Shown here piece after piece: positions 53,405 through 63,490 of a stretch of 64,000 bases of DNA. The notes beneath the pieces are model-generated. The model was not told the DNA's origin and did not search any database. It saw only the letters and a program-made list of their open reading frames with translations. Each line of letters starts with the position of its first letter. Positions within the stretch are counted from its first letter, which is position 1. Origin of the DNA: SAR324 cluster bacterium (GTDB taxonomy: Bacteria > SAR324 > NAC60-12); assembly GCA_015232315.1 (NCBI GenBank), contig JADFZZ010000011.1:1-64000 (forward strand). Direction: 5' to 3'. The position numbers and the translations under genes were made by a program.

Positions 53405-54727
53405 ATGGCACAGTCAAAATACAGATCAGAAGATGAAATGAGTTTGAATGAAATCGTGAATACCACGATTTTTGGAAAAACCATGGATTTGATCCGCCAA
53501 CCGCCAGAGGAAGGTGTGTCCAAACATCGCATCTTTTCTAAGGATATTGGTCATGTTCCCGGATCCATGAAGCATTGGACTATTGAACTGGAACGACGAA
53601 AAAAAGACATTCTGGAGTACAATGATTCTCAATTCATGCGCCGCGCTATGGCCTTGATCGGGAAAAAAGAAGACACGGCGGTGACGGGCAGGGATCTGGC
53701 CAAATATGTCGGCCCTAAAAATGAACAGAAAAAGAACGTCATGCTGGCCAATCTTGGAAAAAACCCAACAGAAGCGCTGGCCAGGATCACTTTGGCGGTG
53801 ATTGCGGCGGAGCCTGACCGGATTTACATGGAAGATGGCCGGAATAACACCTGTGAAGTCCATCGTCTGGCACTCCTGCATGCGACAGTTGCCTGTATGC
53901 TGGGCACTTTCAACGCCAAATATCTGATGGCGGTCCTGACCATTCAATACAATTATCTCGAACGATTCCGGCATAAATGCTTTGACGATCTGGCTAAACT
54001 GGATGCTTATTATAAAAGTCGGGAGGGAAATGAAAAATTTGAAGCACAGGTCAAAAGTCTGGAAGCCAGGATTCGTCGGACCATGAATTATATTGCCGCA
54101 TTACAAAGTCTATCCAACCCCAGCAAACTGAAACACATGGATCAGGGAGAATTTATTCTTACTCTTGAAGAACTCAAGAATATCAAATTTGAGGGAAATG
54201 AGAAAAAGGATGACAAACGCAAACTGATCATGAACAAGTCCATCCGGATCATCAGCATTCTCAAAAACATGCCGTTACTGCTGGATGAAGGACACAAACT
54301 GGTGGATCCATTGATGCAGTTGGAACCCAACAGTCCCATTCCATTTTTTCTCAAAGCCAGGCTGGAAAAAAGCAGGATGCTGTTTGCTAATGCCCAGTAT
54401 GAAGCTGGTGACCAGCGTAAGGAAATCGCGAAAACGATTGAGGAAAGTTTCAGGAAAGCGTTCACCCTGTATGGCAAAGCCAAAAATATTATCGGGAACC
54501 GGGCCGCCAATAACAATGAATGCACCATCCTGTTTGAATTTGCGGAACTGCCCCTGTTTTTTTACAAAATCGCACCACAGATGCATTTGAATCTTCCCAA
54601 AGCCTGGGTGAATTCTGTATTGAAACAATCCCAGAAAACGTTGACCATTGTGTCAGCCTCCAATCCAGCCACACCGGGTTTAATACAACTCCAGACCAGC
54701 ATCAACGAGATTGTGGATGGCGAATGA
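53405..54727 (+). CDS. Helical protein of unknown function
   Basis: I do not recognise this 440-residue protein (ATG 53405; an upstream ATG at 53348 would add 19 residues). It is soluble, charged and largely helical, with no signal peptide or membrane segment. A central stretch (about 190-230) is rich in Lys/Glu, and a helical-repeat-like C-terminal half (LEPNSPIPFFLKARLEKSRM) recalls TPR-type scaffolds. It is 18 bp from the STAS gene downstream and probably shares its transcript. That hints at a regulatory role in the STAS/SpoIIE network, but this is only context. Confidence 0.7.
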   Translation: MAQSKYRSEDEMSLNEIVNTTIFGKTMDLIRQPPEEGVSKHRIFSKDIGHVPGSMKHWTIELERRKKDILEYNDSQFMRRAMALIGKKEDTAVTGRDLAKYVGPKNEQKKNVMLANLGKNPTEALARITLAVIAAEPDRIYMEDGRNNTCEVHRLALLHATVACMLGTFNAKYLMAVLTIQYNYLERFRHKCFDDLAKLDAYYKSREGNEKFEAQVKSLEARIRRTMNYIAALQSLSNPSKLKHMDQGEFILTLEELKNIKFEGNEKKDDKRKLIMNKSIRIISILKNMPLLLDEGHKLVDPLMQLEPNSPIPFFLKARLEKSRMLFANAQYEAGDQRKEIAKTIEESFRKAFTLYGKAKNIIGNRAANNNECTILFEFAELPLFFYKIAPQMHLNLPKAWVNSVLKQSQKTLTIVSASNPATPGLIQLQTSINEIVDGE

Positions 54728-54745
54728 TATTACGACGGAGTTCCA

Positions 54746-55087
54746 ATGAAAGTATCCCATCGAATCGTGGGTAATCTGGCTATTCTCAAGATTGAAGCGG
54801 AGTCGTTGAATTTTGAGAATATCAATACTTTGAAACAATACGTCCAGACTCTTCTGGACGATCAAAATCCTGAAACCGTGATTCTCAACATGGAGCACAT
54901 CATTTTCATGGATTCTTCCGGCATGGGTGCCATTGTGACCCACTACAAAAATTTTTTGAAAATCCGGAAAAATTTTTATTTGTGTAGCCTCAATCCATTG
55001 GTGTATCAGGTTTTTGAATTTTCAGGACTCAACAAACTGATCAAAATTTTTCCTGATGAAAACTCGATGCTTAAGGAACTTCAATAA
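54746..55087 (+). CDS. STAS-domain anti-sigma factor antagonist-like protein
   Basis: The 113-residue protein is a classic single STAS domain. The key block VILNMEHIIFMDSSGMGAIV carries the target serine in DSSG, and the family C terminus VFEFSGLNKLIKIFP follows. In partner switching the unphosphorylated form captures an anti-sigma kinase, and a PP2C/SpoIIE phosphatase resets it. The large SpoIIE protein encoded at 56457-62504 is the nearest phosphatase. Confidence 0.92.
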   Translation: MKVSHRIVGNLAILKIEAESLNFENINTLKQYVQTLLDDQNPETVILNMEHIIFMDSSGMGAIVTHYKNFLKIRKNFYLCSLNPLVYQVFEFSGLNKLIKIFPDENSMLKELQ

Positions 55088-55108
55088 ATTTCCCCTCGAA
55101 TCTATCGC

Positions 55109-56410
55109 ATGCAACCATTTCAATTTCCTCAAGATTTTCTTTTTGGTACCGCAACCGCATCCTTGCAGATTGAAGGGGGCGACCGCAACAACAGTTGGTA
55201 TCGTTGGGCTGAGCAGGGTCACATCCATGATGGAACCCATTGCATTGTGGCCAATGATCACTGGAACCGTGTGGAAGAAGATATCGGGTTGATGCAAGCC
55301 ATGAATTGCCAGACTTATCGCATGAGTCTGGAATGGAGCCGGATTGAACCCAAACCCGGAAAATTTGATAAAAAAGTCATCAGGCATTATCGAAACGAAA
55401 TTGCGCTGCTCATTGCCTCCGGAATCCGTCCACTGGTCACACTTCATCATTTTTCAAACCCGTTGTGGCTTGAAGACATAGGCGCCTGGACCAACCCCAA
55501 AGTGATCCGCTTTTTTAAGCGTTATGCTTCCTGGTGTGTTAAAAATCTGGGTGATCTGGTTTCGGATTGGTGTACGCTCAATGAACCCAATATCTATCTG
55601 GTGAATGGCTACCTGTTTGGAAACTGGCCCCCTGGAAAAAACTTCCATCTGCCGTTGTTTTTCAAAGCAGCTAAAAACATGATTCAGGCGCATATCACCG
55701 TGTATCAAACAATCCACAAGATGCGAAAAAAACATCGCTGGAATAATACCAGTGTCGGTGTTGCGCATCATTTGAGGGTCTTTGATCCTGCGACAGGAAC
55801 CCTTCAGGAAAAACTGCTGGCACAACTCCATTATACAATCTTTCAGGATATGTTTGTGGCAGGTATGACAGAAGGAAAACTCATTCCGCCGCTGGGTGTT
55901 GGAAAGACTACCGGCAAAGCACGCTATAGCGATTTTTTCGGCATCAATTACTATACGCGGGATATGATCCGGCAAGCCTGGAATCCGCAGGAAATTCTGG
56001 GAATCCGTGAAGTACCGGCCGGCGCCCCTGTCAATGATCTTGGCTGGGAAATTTACCCGGAAGGATTGTACAGGACCTGCAAACGCTATTATGAGCGGTA
56101 TCAGGTGCCGCTCTATATCACAGAAAACGGGATTTGTGACCGAAATGACACTCAGCGTAGCCGTTACATTTTTGACCACCTCAAGGCGCTCCGGCAGGCA
56201 CTGGATGAAGGCATCAACATTCAGCGTTACTATCACTGGACGTTGATGGACAATTTCGAATGGGCTGAAGGTTTGAGCGCAAAATTCGGATTGGTTGAGG
56301 TAAACTATGAAAACCAGCGCAGAACCATTCGTCGCAGTGGACTGTTTTATACCGAAATCTGCCGGAACAAAGCAGTAACCCCGGATATGATTCAAAAATG
56401 GCTGTTGTAG
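55109..56410 (+). CDS. Glycoside hydrolase family 1 (beta-glucosidase-like)
   Basis: The 433-residue enzyme has the GH1 barrel with both catalytic glutamates: acid/base in WCTLNEPN near 158 and nucleophile in YITENGI near 339. The N-terminal FLFGTATASLQIEGGDRNNSWYRW and HWNRVEEDIGLM blocks are typical, as is WTLMDNFEWAEG near 375. It is slightly short for the family and has no signal peptide, so it should act on imported beta-glycosides or other intracellular substrates. Its gene follows the STAS gene by 21 bp. Its stop codon lies in a palindrome. Confidence 0.93.
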   Translation: MQPFQFPQDFLFGTATASLQIEGGDRNNSWYRWAEQGHIHDGTHCIVANDHWNRVEEDIGLMQAMNCQTYRMSLEWSRIEPKPGKFDKKVIRHYRNEIALLIASGIRPLVTLHHFSNPLWLEDIGAWTNPKVIRFFKRYASWCVKNLGDLVSDWCTLNEPNIYLVNGYLFGNWPPGKNFHLPLFFKAAKNMIQAHITVYQTIHKMRKKHRWNNTSVGVAHHLRVFDPATGTLQEKLLAQLHYTIFQDMFVAGMTEGKLIPPLGVGKTTGKARYSDFFGINYYTRDMIRQAWNPQEILGIREVPAGAPVNDLGWEIYPEGLYRTCKRYYERYQVPLYITENGICDRNDTQRSRYIFDHLKALRQALDEGINIQRYYHWTLMDNFEWAEGLSAKFGLVEVNYENQRRTIRRSGLFYTEICRNKAVTPDMIQKWLL

Positions 56411-56434
56411 AGACGCACGATCGTGCGTCTCTAC
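56407..56434. terminator. Perfect 28-bp palindrome at the GH1 stop, possible bidirectional terminator
   Basis: GTAGAGACGCACGA and its exact complement meet without a loop. The TAG stop of the glycosidase gene is inside the left arm, and the neighbouring gene converges from the right. The sequence (GTAGAGACGCACGATCGTGC) is of a dispersed type related to other GTAG...CTAC elements here. It could end transcription in both directions. Confidence 0.55.
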
Positions 56435-56456
56435 GATTGTTAATTTCTAAGATTGA

Positions 56457-59400
56457 TTAATAAATTTTCCCCACGATCAATGTTACATCATCTTCTGCCG
56501 GATTTTCCTTCCAGAAGATGTTTGCCTCTTGCATAATCCTGTCCCTGATTTCATGTGCGGAAAGATCCTTTGAATTTTCCAGAACATGCTTCAACCGTTT
56601 CATGCCAAACATGGAGCCTTCTTCATTGGTGTTTTCAATCAGTCCATCAGTAAACCAGACCAGCACATCCCCTTTTTCCAGAGATTCAATGTCAATTTTG
56701 TATACCGGATGCCGGTTATAGCCCAGGGGGGGTGTTCGTATGAACAAATCGCGGGTAAACCGACGTTTGCGCGGATATTTATGTTCAGTCTCAAATCCGG
56801 ACGGTCGCCACAGCAGGCAGGGATTGTGTCCCGCACTGGAATACAACAGCACTTTTTTCTCAAGGTCCACCACCGAATAAAAAAATGTCATGGCAAACGA
56901 ACCTTCGGTGGTGGAATACAGCACCTGATTGAGTAACTGGAGCAGGTAGGACGGGTGCAGCATTTGCGACCTCAAGCCTGTCGAAATGGCATGATGGACA
57001 TGTCCTTCCATGGAATGGTAAATACTGGCGGCCATGGCTGTGATGATTGCGGCGGGAGTGCCGTGTCCGGTCACATCACCGATCAGAACATCCAGGCGTT
57101 TATCCCCGGCATAGTGATGAAAATCGTACCAGTCGCCTCCCGTTTCTGACGCGGATTTGTAATAACTGGCAATTTCAATTTCATCCAGAACAGGATCCTC
57201 ACGGGGAATAAGAAACTGTTGCACAGTTTTGGCCGTTGCCAGTTCATGGCGCATTCGTTCATTCTGCTCAATTTTCAGGGAAGCCTGCTGAACCTTTTCC
57301 AGTGCCTGTCGAAGTTCATGGGTTTGTTCCATCACTTTTTGTTCCAGGGACGCGTTGATTTGCTGGATTTCCTGATTCAACTGAGCATTGTTGATAGCGG
57401 CGGCAATCTGATTCACATACCGGTCAGCCTTCATGATATCAGTATCAGTCAACAAAAATTCTTCATCCCTGTGGGAAAACACAATCACCCCGATCGTTTT
57501 GTTTTGCACATGCAACGGCAGCAACAGATAGGATCTGCAGGGACTCATGTCATATATTTTTTTGTCAAGGGGCAAAAATTGTTCAGAAAGCTCCGGAGTA
57601 ACGGGTGAAATATAATAAGGGTCATTATTTATGCAACATTCACTGACAAAACTCGTATAGCCGGCCAACGGTATGGAAAGCTGATAAAATTCAACGAGGT
57701 TGTCATTGTGGATATAGCCGAAATATCGTGACGCCTGCAAATGGGTTCGCTCCTTGTTGACCAGAAAGAGTCCTATCTGATTGAAGGCAAATACGGTGTT
57801 CAGGGCAATTTGGGCAGTCTTCATCACTTCATCCAGATCTAGGGTGGAATTGACTGTCTGTAGCACCTGATTGATATGGGTGATTTCACGTTCCTTGGCC
57901 ATGGTTTGTTCGAGCGATGCCTGGAGATCTTGCGTTCGCTGAAGGACACGATCTTCCATTTGTGAATACAAACGGGCATTGTCTATCGATACCGCGATCT
58001 GGGCCGATAACATTTTCAGCAATTCCAGACGGTCCCGGGTGAATACCCCCTGCATCAGATTATTTTCAAGATACAGGATACCGCTGATTTTTCCATGATG
58101 CATGACAGGCAGACACAATGCTGATTGAAGCTGATGCCGCTGAACATAGGGGTCATTCTGAAAACGGAGATCCTGTATCGCAGAGTCCAAAACCAGTGCG
58201 GTATGGGTGCGGACTGAGAACTGGATCATCGAAACAGGCAGAAATTCCCGGGTTTGTTCCTGTTCCAGTGGAATGGACTGCAACACATTAATTTGGTTCA
58301 ACGTAATGGAACTTTCAGCCTCGATCAACCAGTGCCCCTCCTGTTCCAGCAACAGAATCCCACGTTGTGCTCCTGCGCTTTCAATCACAATTTGCATCAA
58401 CCGTTTAAGCAGTCGTTCCAGAACAATTTCTTCAGAAATGCTATGGGTTGCCTTAAAGATGGTGTGCAGATCCAGAATATGTTCAGCGGTACCGCTCGAA
58501 CCGGTTTGCATGGTCAAAGTCAGCCCTATATCAGCCCTTTTTGATTCATTGACAGGATGACCAAAATGCTGAAGAAACATCTTGCGGAGTTGCATCACCT
58601 TGGCGGTTGCGTTCCACTGTTCATACAACCGATGGGCTTCGATGAAATAGACTCTTGCCACCTGAGTTTGCCCCTGTTCCAGATAAAATACTCCGGCCAG
58701 TTCATTCGCCAGGGCTTCTTCCTGCAAATATTGATGTTTCCTCGCACCGTCGATGGCCTGAGTATGATACTGGATGGCCTGATCAAGATGGTGATGCAGG
58801 GCATAGAATTCTGCCAGTACGAGATCCAGCTTGTGTTGGTAATTTGCAGGGGAATGCCTGCTCCACAACTTCAACTGTTTCAGGTTTTTCTTTACTTTCC
58901 CCAGATGGCTCCGGGCTGTTTTTTTATCGGCTGTTTTTGCTAATTTTAGCAATGTCAGACATTCATAAAATCTGAACAGCGGGATATGCACACAACCTGT
59001 CAGGCTATTGATATGTTTTTCAATTTCCAGTGTGTTTTCCAGAGCCTGCTGATAGTTGCCAAACAGATAATTCAAGACCATCTTGTGCATGAACAGAACG
59101 AATATCGCGGTCTCATCCTGGGCTGTCAGATGTATTTCCAACAATTTTGATTCACTATAATACGTGCCCTCCATGAGCCATGGTTCTTGTGTTTCCTCCA
59201 TCAGATTGGAAAGTGCCTGCATGAAGATGCTGTGATAATAATGGTAGGTCTGTTGTTTGTGTCTTCTGATCTGACTGCCGTAGGTCTGCATCTCTTCAAA
59301 TACCGACTTGAGGGGAATTCCGGCAAAATAGGAATAACCGCAATACAGATGGGCCGACAGGGTGCCAAAGGAGATGTCGCCGATTTCCAGACCGATTTTA

Positions 59401-62400
59401 TAATTTTTCAGCAAATCTCCCAGCGTGTCTCTCAGCGGTTCTTTCCAGTGACGAATCAACCCATCCACCAGAAACATGCTTCGCGCGTGAAACCGGCGGG
59501 TCATGGGACGTTCATTTAGTTTTATGGCAAGTTGCCCGATCCGATAGCCTTCATCCATGTCACCCAGTATGCCGCATAAAATCATGCCATAGGCAGAAAA
59601 AGCAAATGCGATTTCAGGGTAGTAGCCCATACGACTCGCAAACATGATTGACCGGAAAACCGCTACCGGAAACAAATTGGGAAAAGCCATGTAGGCCGAA
59701 TGTGCGGTGTGATGCATAATGCGGAGGACAGACAACGCATGAGCTGAACCGGTATCAGGAATTGACAGTATGTCCTCATCAGACCTCCCCCAAAGGTTTA
59801 ACTTCACTCTCAACAGATAGGCGACCAGATGCAGTTGGTTAGGCTTGGCAGGAAGGCCAAACCCGATTCGTTTTAGTAAACCCACCCCTTCCGTGACCGC
59901 TTTCCCGATTTGATTGCGGGCAAACAGCCATTGAAGCCTGATTTCATAGATCGGAATCTTGTCTTCCATTGATGTTGCATGCTTGAGTCCTGTTTGAATC
60001 AGCGTTTCTGTTTCCTCCAGGCGGGTGCTGAGAAACGATGCTTCAGCGGCGTGGGTGAAGAGTTCCAGACACAATTCATAATGTGTGCTCCAGTTTTCTG
60101 CATGGATCAACTGAATTGCGGTATACAGATAATTGAAAGCGGATTCATAAGCTCCCGACAATTTGGCTTTTTTTCCGGCAGTCAGATTCAGATGAATGAT
60201 GGTCCATTGTTCTTCCGCAGAAGCAAAAATAAGCACACCATGATTGAGTTGATTGACCAGGTCAAAAATTCGTTCTTCCTGCTGTTGGGGATTGGGGTAA
60301 TTCTTCAGAAGAATGCGGCCAATTCTGAGGTGATAAGGTGCTTTTTGTGTGTTAGAAATCAGGGAATAAGCGGCTTGCTGTACCCTGTCATGAATAAATC
60401 TGTATCTGGGATTGATGTACTGAAGTAAAATTCCATGTTTTGCTTCATCCAGAACTGGAGATTTTGCGTCAACGCCATGCAGGGAATGTAAAAGTTTATA
60501 GCTTTCATCCACAGGCAGAATCAGGCCTTCCTGGATTGCAGTACTCAGACAATGGATCAATTGATGTTGCGTCGATTCACAAACCATGAGTAGCGTCTGG
60601 AAATCAAAACTATTGCCCAGACAGGCGGCATTTTTGAGGGCTTCCTGAACCATTGGCAATAATTTCTGGAGTTTGGACGCCATGAGTTCGACAACATTTT
60701 CTGTGATTTCAGCCTGCTCAATCCTGTCTAAAGCCCAAATCCAGCCTTGTTTCTGACGTTCGAACCAGATCAGTTGATCCTCATACAGACGTTGCAGAAA
60801 CTGATTGACAAAAAAAGGATTTCCATGGGTTTTGTGAAAGATCAACCGGGCAAGTTCCTGACACTGAGTCCTCTCCACATGCAGGGTTTCTTCAATCAGT
60901 TGACTCACATCCTCCAACACAAGTGGATTCAGATGAATGTGTTCAAGGGTTGAGCCGTAGGCTTCCAATTCCTTGAGTGCTATCAGGAGCGGATGTCCCG
61001 GTAGAACCTCATTGTCCCTGTAAGCCCCAATCAGCAACAGATATTGGGTTCCATCATCCCGCATGAGCAGTTCAAGCAGTTGCAAAGAAGCCAGATCCGC
61101 CCATTGAAGATCATCCATAAACAGCACCAGGGGATGTTCCTGGCGGGCAAGGGTACGGATGAACTGATGAAACACCACATTGAACCGGTTTTGCGATTCA
61201 ATCGGCGGCAATGGAGGGACAGGTTCCTGCTTGCCAAGAATATACTCAATCTCAGGGATCACATCGACAATGATCTGGCCATTCGGTTCCAGGGCCGTCT
61301 GGAGTTTATTCTGCCATGTTTCCAACTGTTCATCGGATTCCGTGAGCAACTGTCTGACAAATTCCTGAAACGCCTGAATCAGAGAAGCATAGGGAGTGTT
61401 GCGCTGAAACTGGTCATATTTTCCTGAGATGAAATATCCCCGTTGTCGCACAATGGGTTTATGGACTTCATTGACCAGCGACGATTTACCGATTCCCGCG
61501 AAACCATCAATCAACAGCATGGCAGACCGGCCATGACTTACAACATGGAATGTCCGCATCAGTTGTTCAATCTGCGCGTCACGGCCATACAGTTTTTGAG
61601 GAATCTGGAATTTTTCGGAAATATCCTGATGCCCCAGATGCAATGAATCAATCCGGCCCATGGTTTCATACTGCTTGAGACAGGCTTCAAGATCAGCTTT
61701 CAGTCCAAAGGCGCTCTGGTAACGTTCCTCCGCAGTCTTTTCCAGCAGTTTCATGACAATGCTGGAAATTTCACGAGGAAAATCAGGAATCAACTGCAAC
61801 GGCGTGGGAGGGGTCACGGCAATATGACAATGAACCAGTTCCATGGGATCATGACTTTGAAAAGGGCGTTCACCGGTCAGCATTTCATAAAACGTGATTC
61901 CAAGCGAATACAGATCCGTCCGGTAATCGACGGTTCGGTTCATGCGTCCGGTTTGTTCCGGAGAAATGTAGGCCAGGGTTCCTTCCAGCGTGTTAGGATT
62001 CAACACGGTTTGGGCTTCACGGGAAAGTCGGGTGGCGATGCCGAAATCAATCAGTTTGATCTGTCCTGTGTCAGGATTCCATAGAATATTGGACGGATTG
62101 ATGTCCTTGTGAATGATTTGACAATGGTGCACCTGTCCCAGAATTCCAGTGATCTGAATGGCAATCCGCAGAAACTCACGCAAATCCGGAACTCCCTGCT
62201 GTTTCAAACATTCTGTCAGCGATTTGCCCCCGAAATCTTCCAATTCCATGACCCAGGAATTGTGATGCGGCTGAAAGTCATAAACCTTGATGATTCCAGA
62301 CAGCGATTCCTTCTGTTCCTGCAAACTTTGAAGAATCTGGAATTCCCGAAAAAAACGGTTGCTTTCTTCCGGCAGGGGCGGTGCTTTTGCCAGCAGTTTC

Positions 62401-62504
62401 AGCACTACAGGGATCTGGTCTTTAAGCCGGGTAGCCCTGAAAACCAGTGTTGACGGGCTCGCATGGAGCTGTTCTTTCAGGTGATAATGTTCCAGACCGT
62501 TCAT
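56457..62504 (-). CDS. Giant Ser/Thr kinase - AAA ATPase - GAF - SpoIIE phosphatase
   Basis: The 2015-residue protein reads as follows. A Hanks-type kinase (1-270) has VVLKLL with K36, the catalytic loop IIHKDINPSN with D134 and N139, IDFG with D153 and an SPEQTGRMN activation segment. A STAND-like predicted ATPase has Walker A GFAGIGKSSL near 330-340 and VLFMDDLQWADLASLQ. A long helical TPR-like region spans about 620-1340. Two GAF domains (about 1380-1540 and 1570-1720) follow, each with a coiled coil. A SpoIIE/PP2C phosphatase (about 1780-2012) has ETGGDWYDF and IGDVTGHGTPAA. Kinase and phosphatase in one chain suggest control of phosphorylation on STAS partners. All catalytic residues look intact. 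Confidence 0.92.
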   Translation of the reverse strand: MNGLEHYHLKEQLHASPSTLVFRATRLKDQIPVVLKLLAKAPPLPEESNRFFREFQILQSLQEQKESLSGIIKVYDFQPHHNSWVMELEDFGGKSLTECLKQQGVPDLREFLRIAIQITGILGQVHHCQIIHKDINPSNILWNPDTGQIKLIDFGIATRLSREAQTVLNPNTLEGTLAYISPEQTGRMNRTVDYRTDLYSLGITFYEMLTGERPFQSHDPMELVHCHIAVTPPTPLQLIPDFPREISSIVMKLLEKTAEERYQSAFGLKADLEACLKQYETMGRIDSLHLGHQDISEKFQIPQKLYGRDAQIEQLMRTFHVVSHGRSAMLLIDGFAGIGKSSLVNEVHKPIVRQRGYFISGKYDQFQRNTPYASLIQAFQEFVRQLLTESDEQLETWQNKLQTALEPNGQIIVDVIPEIEYILGKQEPVPPLPPIESQNRFNVVFHQFIRTLARQEHPLVLFMDDLQWADLASLQLLELLMRDDGTQYLLLIGAYRDNEVLPGHPLLIALKELEAYGSTLEHIHLNPLVLEDVSQLIEETLHVERTQCQELARLIFHKTHGNPFFVNQFLQRLYEDQLIWFERQKQGWIWALDRIEQAEITENVVELMASKLQKLLPMVQEALKNAACLGNSFDFQTLLMVCESTQHQLIHCLSTAIQEGLILPVDESYKLLHSLHGVDAKSPVLDEAKHGILLQYINPRYRFIHDRVQQAAYSLISNTQKAPYHLRIGRILLKNYPNPQQQEERIFDLVNQLNHGVLIFASAEEQWTIIHLNLTAGKKAKLSGAYESAFNYLYTAIQLIHAENWSTHYELCLELFTHAAEASFLSTRLEETETLIQTGLKHATSMEDKIPIYEIRLQWLFARNQIGKAVTEGVGLLKRIGFGLPAKPNQLHLVAYLLRVKLNLWGRSDEDILSIPDTGSAHALSVLRIMHHTAHSAYMAFPNLFPVAVFRSIMFASRMGYYPEIAFAFSAYGMILCGILGDMDEGYRIGQLAIKLNERPMTRRFHARSMFLVDGLIRHWKEPLRDTLGDLLKNYKIGLEIGDISFGTLSAHLYCGYSYFAGIPLKSVFEEMQTYGSQIRRHKQQTYHYYHSIFMQALSNLMEETQEPWLMEGTYYSESKLLEIHLTAQDETAIFVLFMHKMVLNYLFGNYQQALENTLEIEKHINSLTGCVHIPLFRFYECLTLLKLAKTADKKTARSHLGKVKKNLKQLKLWSRHSPANYQHKLDLVLAEFYALHHHLDQAIQYHTQAIDGARKHQYLQEEALANELAGVFYLEQGQTQVARVYFIEAHRLYEQWNATAKVMQLRKMFLQHFGHPVNESKRADIGLTLTMQTGSSGTAEHILDLHTIFKATHSISEEIVLERLLKRLMQIVIESAGAQRGILLLEQEGHWLIEAESSITLNQINVLQSIPLEQEQTREFLPVSMIQFSVRTHTALVLDSAIQDLRFQNDPYVQRHQLQSALCLPVMHHGKISGILYLENNLMQGVFTRDRLELLKMLSAQIAVSIDNARLYSQMEDRVLQRTQDLQASLEQTMAKEREITHINQVLQTVNSTLDLDEVMKTAQIALNTVFAFNQIGLFLVNKERTHLQASRYFGYIHNDNLVEFYQLSIPLAGYTSFVSECCINNDPYYISPVTPELSEQFLPLDKKIYDMSPCRSYLLLPLHVQNKTIGVIVFSHRDEEFLLTDTDIMKADRYVNQIAAAINNAQLNQEIQQINASLEQKVMEQTHELRQALEKVQQASLKIEQNERMRHELATAKTVQQFLIPREDPVLDEIEIASYYKSASETGGDWYDFHHYAGDKRLDVLIGDVTGHGTPAAIITAMAASIYHSMEGHVHHAISTGLRSQMLHPSYLLQLLNQVLYSTTEGSFAMTFFYSVVDLEKKVLLYSSAGHNPCLLWRPSGFETEHKYPRKRRFTRDLFIRTPPLGYNRHPVYKIDIESLEKGDVLVWFTDGLIENTNEEGSMFGMKRLKHVLENSKDLSAHEIRDRIMQEANIFWKENPAEDDVTLIVGKIY

Positions 62505-62738
62505 GAAAATCGCTCCGACATGTTGATTTCAATTCAAAGTGGATAAATAGTCTCTATCAAAATTTGACAAGATTTTACAAGGGATTATCAACGGGTTTTT
62601 GTGGCGGAGTAGTTCGCCAGAAACATCTGGACAAACCCATACTTTTGATTCATGAATCAATCACTGGACGATACGCGGTTCCAAACCCTTTTGAGGTGAC
62701 TTATTATTTTTGAGAACACAAGAACGGAAAGGACATAA

Positions 62739-63155
62739 ATGCCAAAAGATGTGGTAGAAACTCAATTTTTTAAAACATGGTTGGAAGAGGATGGAATCGT
62801 CTACTCGGAGGTTGTAAAAGGCAGTGATATCACCCTGGAAGTGGCCATAGAACAGCTTGAAATCATCAGAAAACTTTCAAAAAGCAACAAAAAAGTCCCA
62901 CTTTTTGTAGACAGCCTGCATATTGGCTCCATGTCCAGGGATGCCAGATTATATTTTACAGGTGAAGAATCTTTTAAAACCGTCAGTGCTGTAGCAATCC
63001 TTGTCGGGGGGCCTATCAGCAAGGTGATCGGAAACTTTTTTATTGGATTGAATAAAGGAGGATATCCCAACAAGTTGTTTGACGCCAAAGAAGACGCCGT
63101 TGAATGGTTGAAAGGGTTTCTGAATGAACAATATAGTGTTTCAGGAAAATATTAG
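62739..63155 (+). CDS. STAS/SEC14-like (SpoIIAA-like fold) protein
   Basis: The 138-residue protein has the alternating strand/helix order of SpoIIAA-like domains, with KVPLFVDSLHIGSMSRDARLYF corresponding to the strand-loop-helix of STAS proteins. The serine position is not clearly conserved. It ends with VEWLKGFL, as in the family of small proteins annotated STAS/SEC14. Divergent from the giant kinase/phosphatase gene by about 230 bp, it is a candidate substrate. Function unknown. Confidence 0.68.
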   Translation: MPKDVVETQFFKTWLEEDGIVYSEVVKGSDITLEVAIEQLEIIRKLSKSNKKVPLFVDSLHIGSMSRDARLYFTGEESFKTVSAVAILVGGPISKVIGNFFIGLNKGGYPNKLFDAKEDAVEWLKGFLNEQYSVSGKY

Positions 63156-63183
63156 TGATTCTATAAGGTTATGAAAATTAAGC

Positions 63184-63355
63184 GGATTTTAGATTTCTGT
63201 AAAAGTCAAAAAGTTCAAGGATGTCTTCTTTTCGCTGTTTGAAGTGTAGCAAAGTTTCCTCGATTTTTTGCTGGAGTGCCGCAAACGTGGGAAAGTAATG
63301 CAGGTGAATTTCATCCTGATTGATAATGATCCTGGAATCAGGTTTGTCACAGGTG
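63184..63355 (-). pseudogene. Possible IS630-type transposase C-terminal remnant
   Basis: The minus strand encodes about 55 residues with no start (IIINQDEIHLHYFPTFAALQ, then a helical FKQRKEDILELFDFYRNL) ending at a stop. It resembles the C-terminal tail of IS630-family transposases. The rest of the gene is absent. The match is weak and from memory. Confidence 0.35.
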
Positions 63356-63490
63356 GATATGTTTCAGAATAACAATATTTTCTGATATTGATCCCACCGA
63401 TTTATGATTTGCTTTTAACAATTTGATACGATAAGCAAATAGACAAATCAACCCCTTGTTCTATTATTTTAATCATACCAGAACTCGCTC

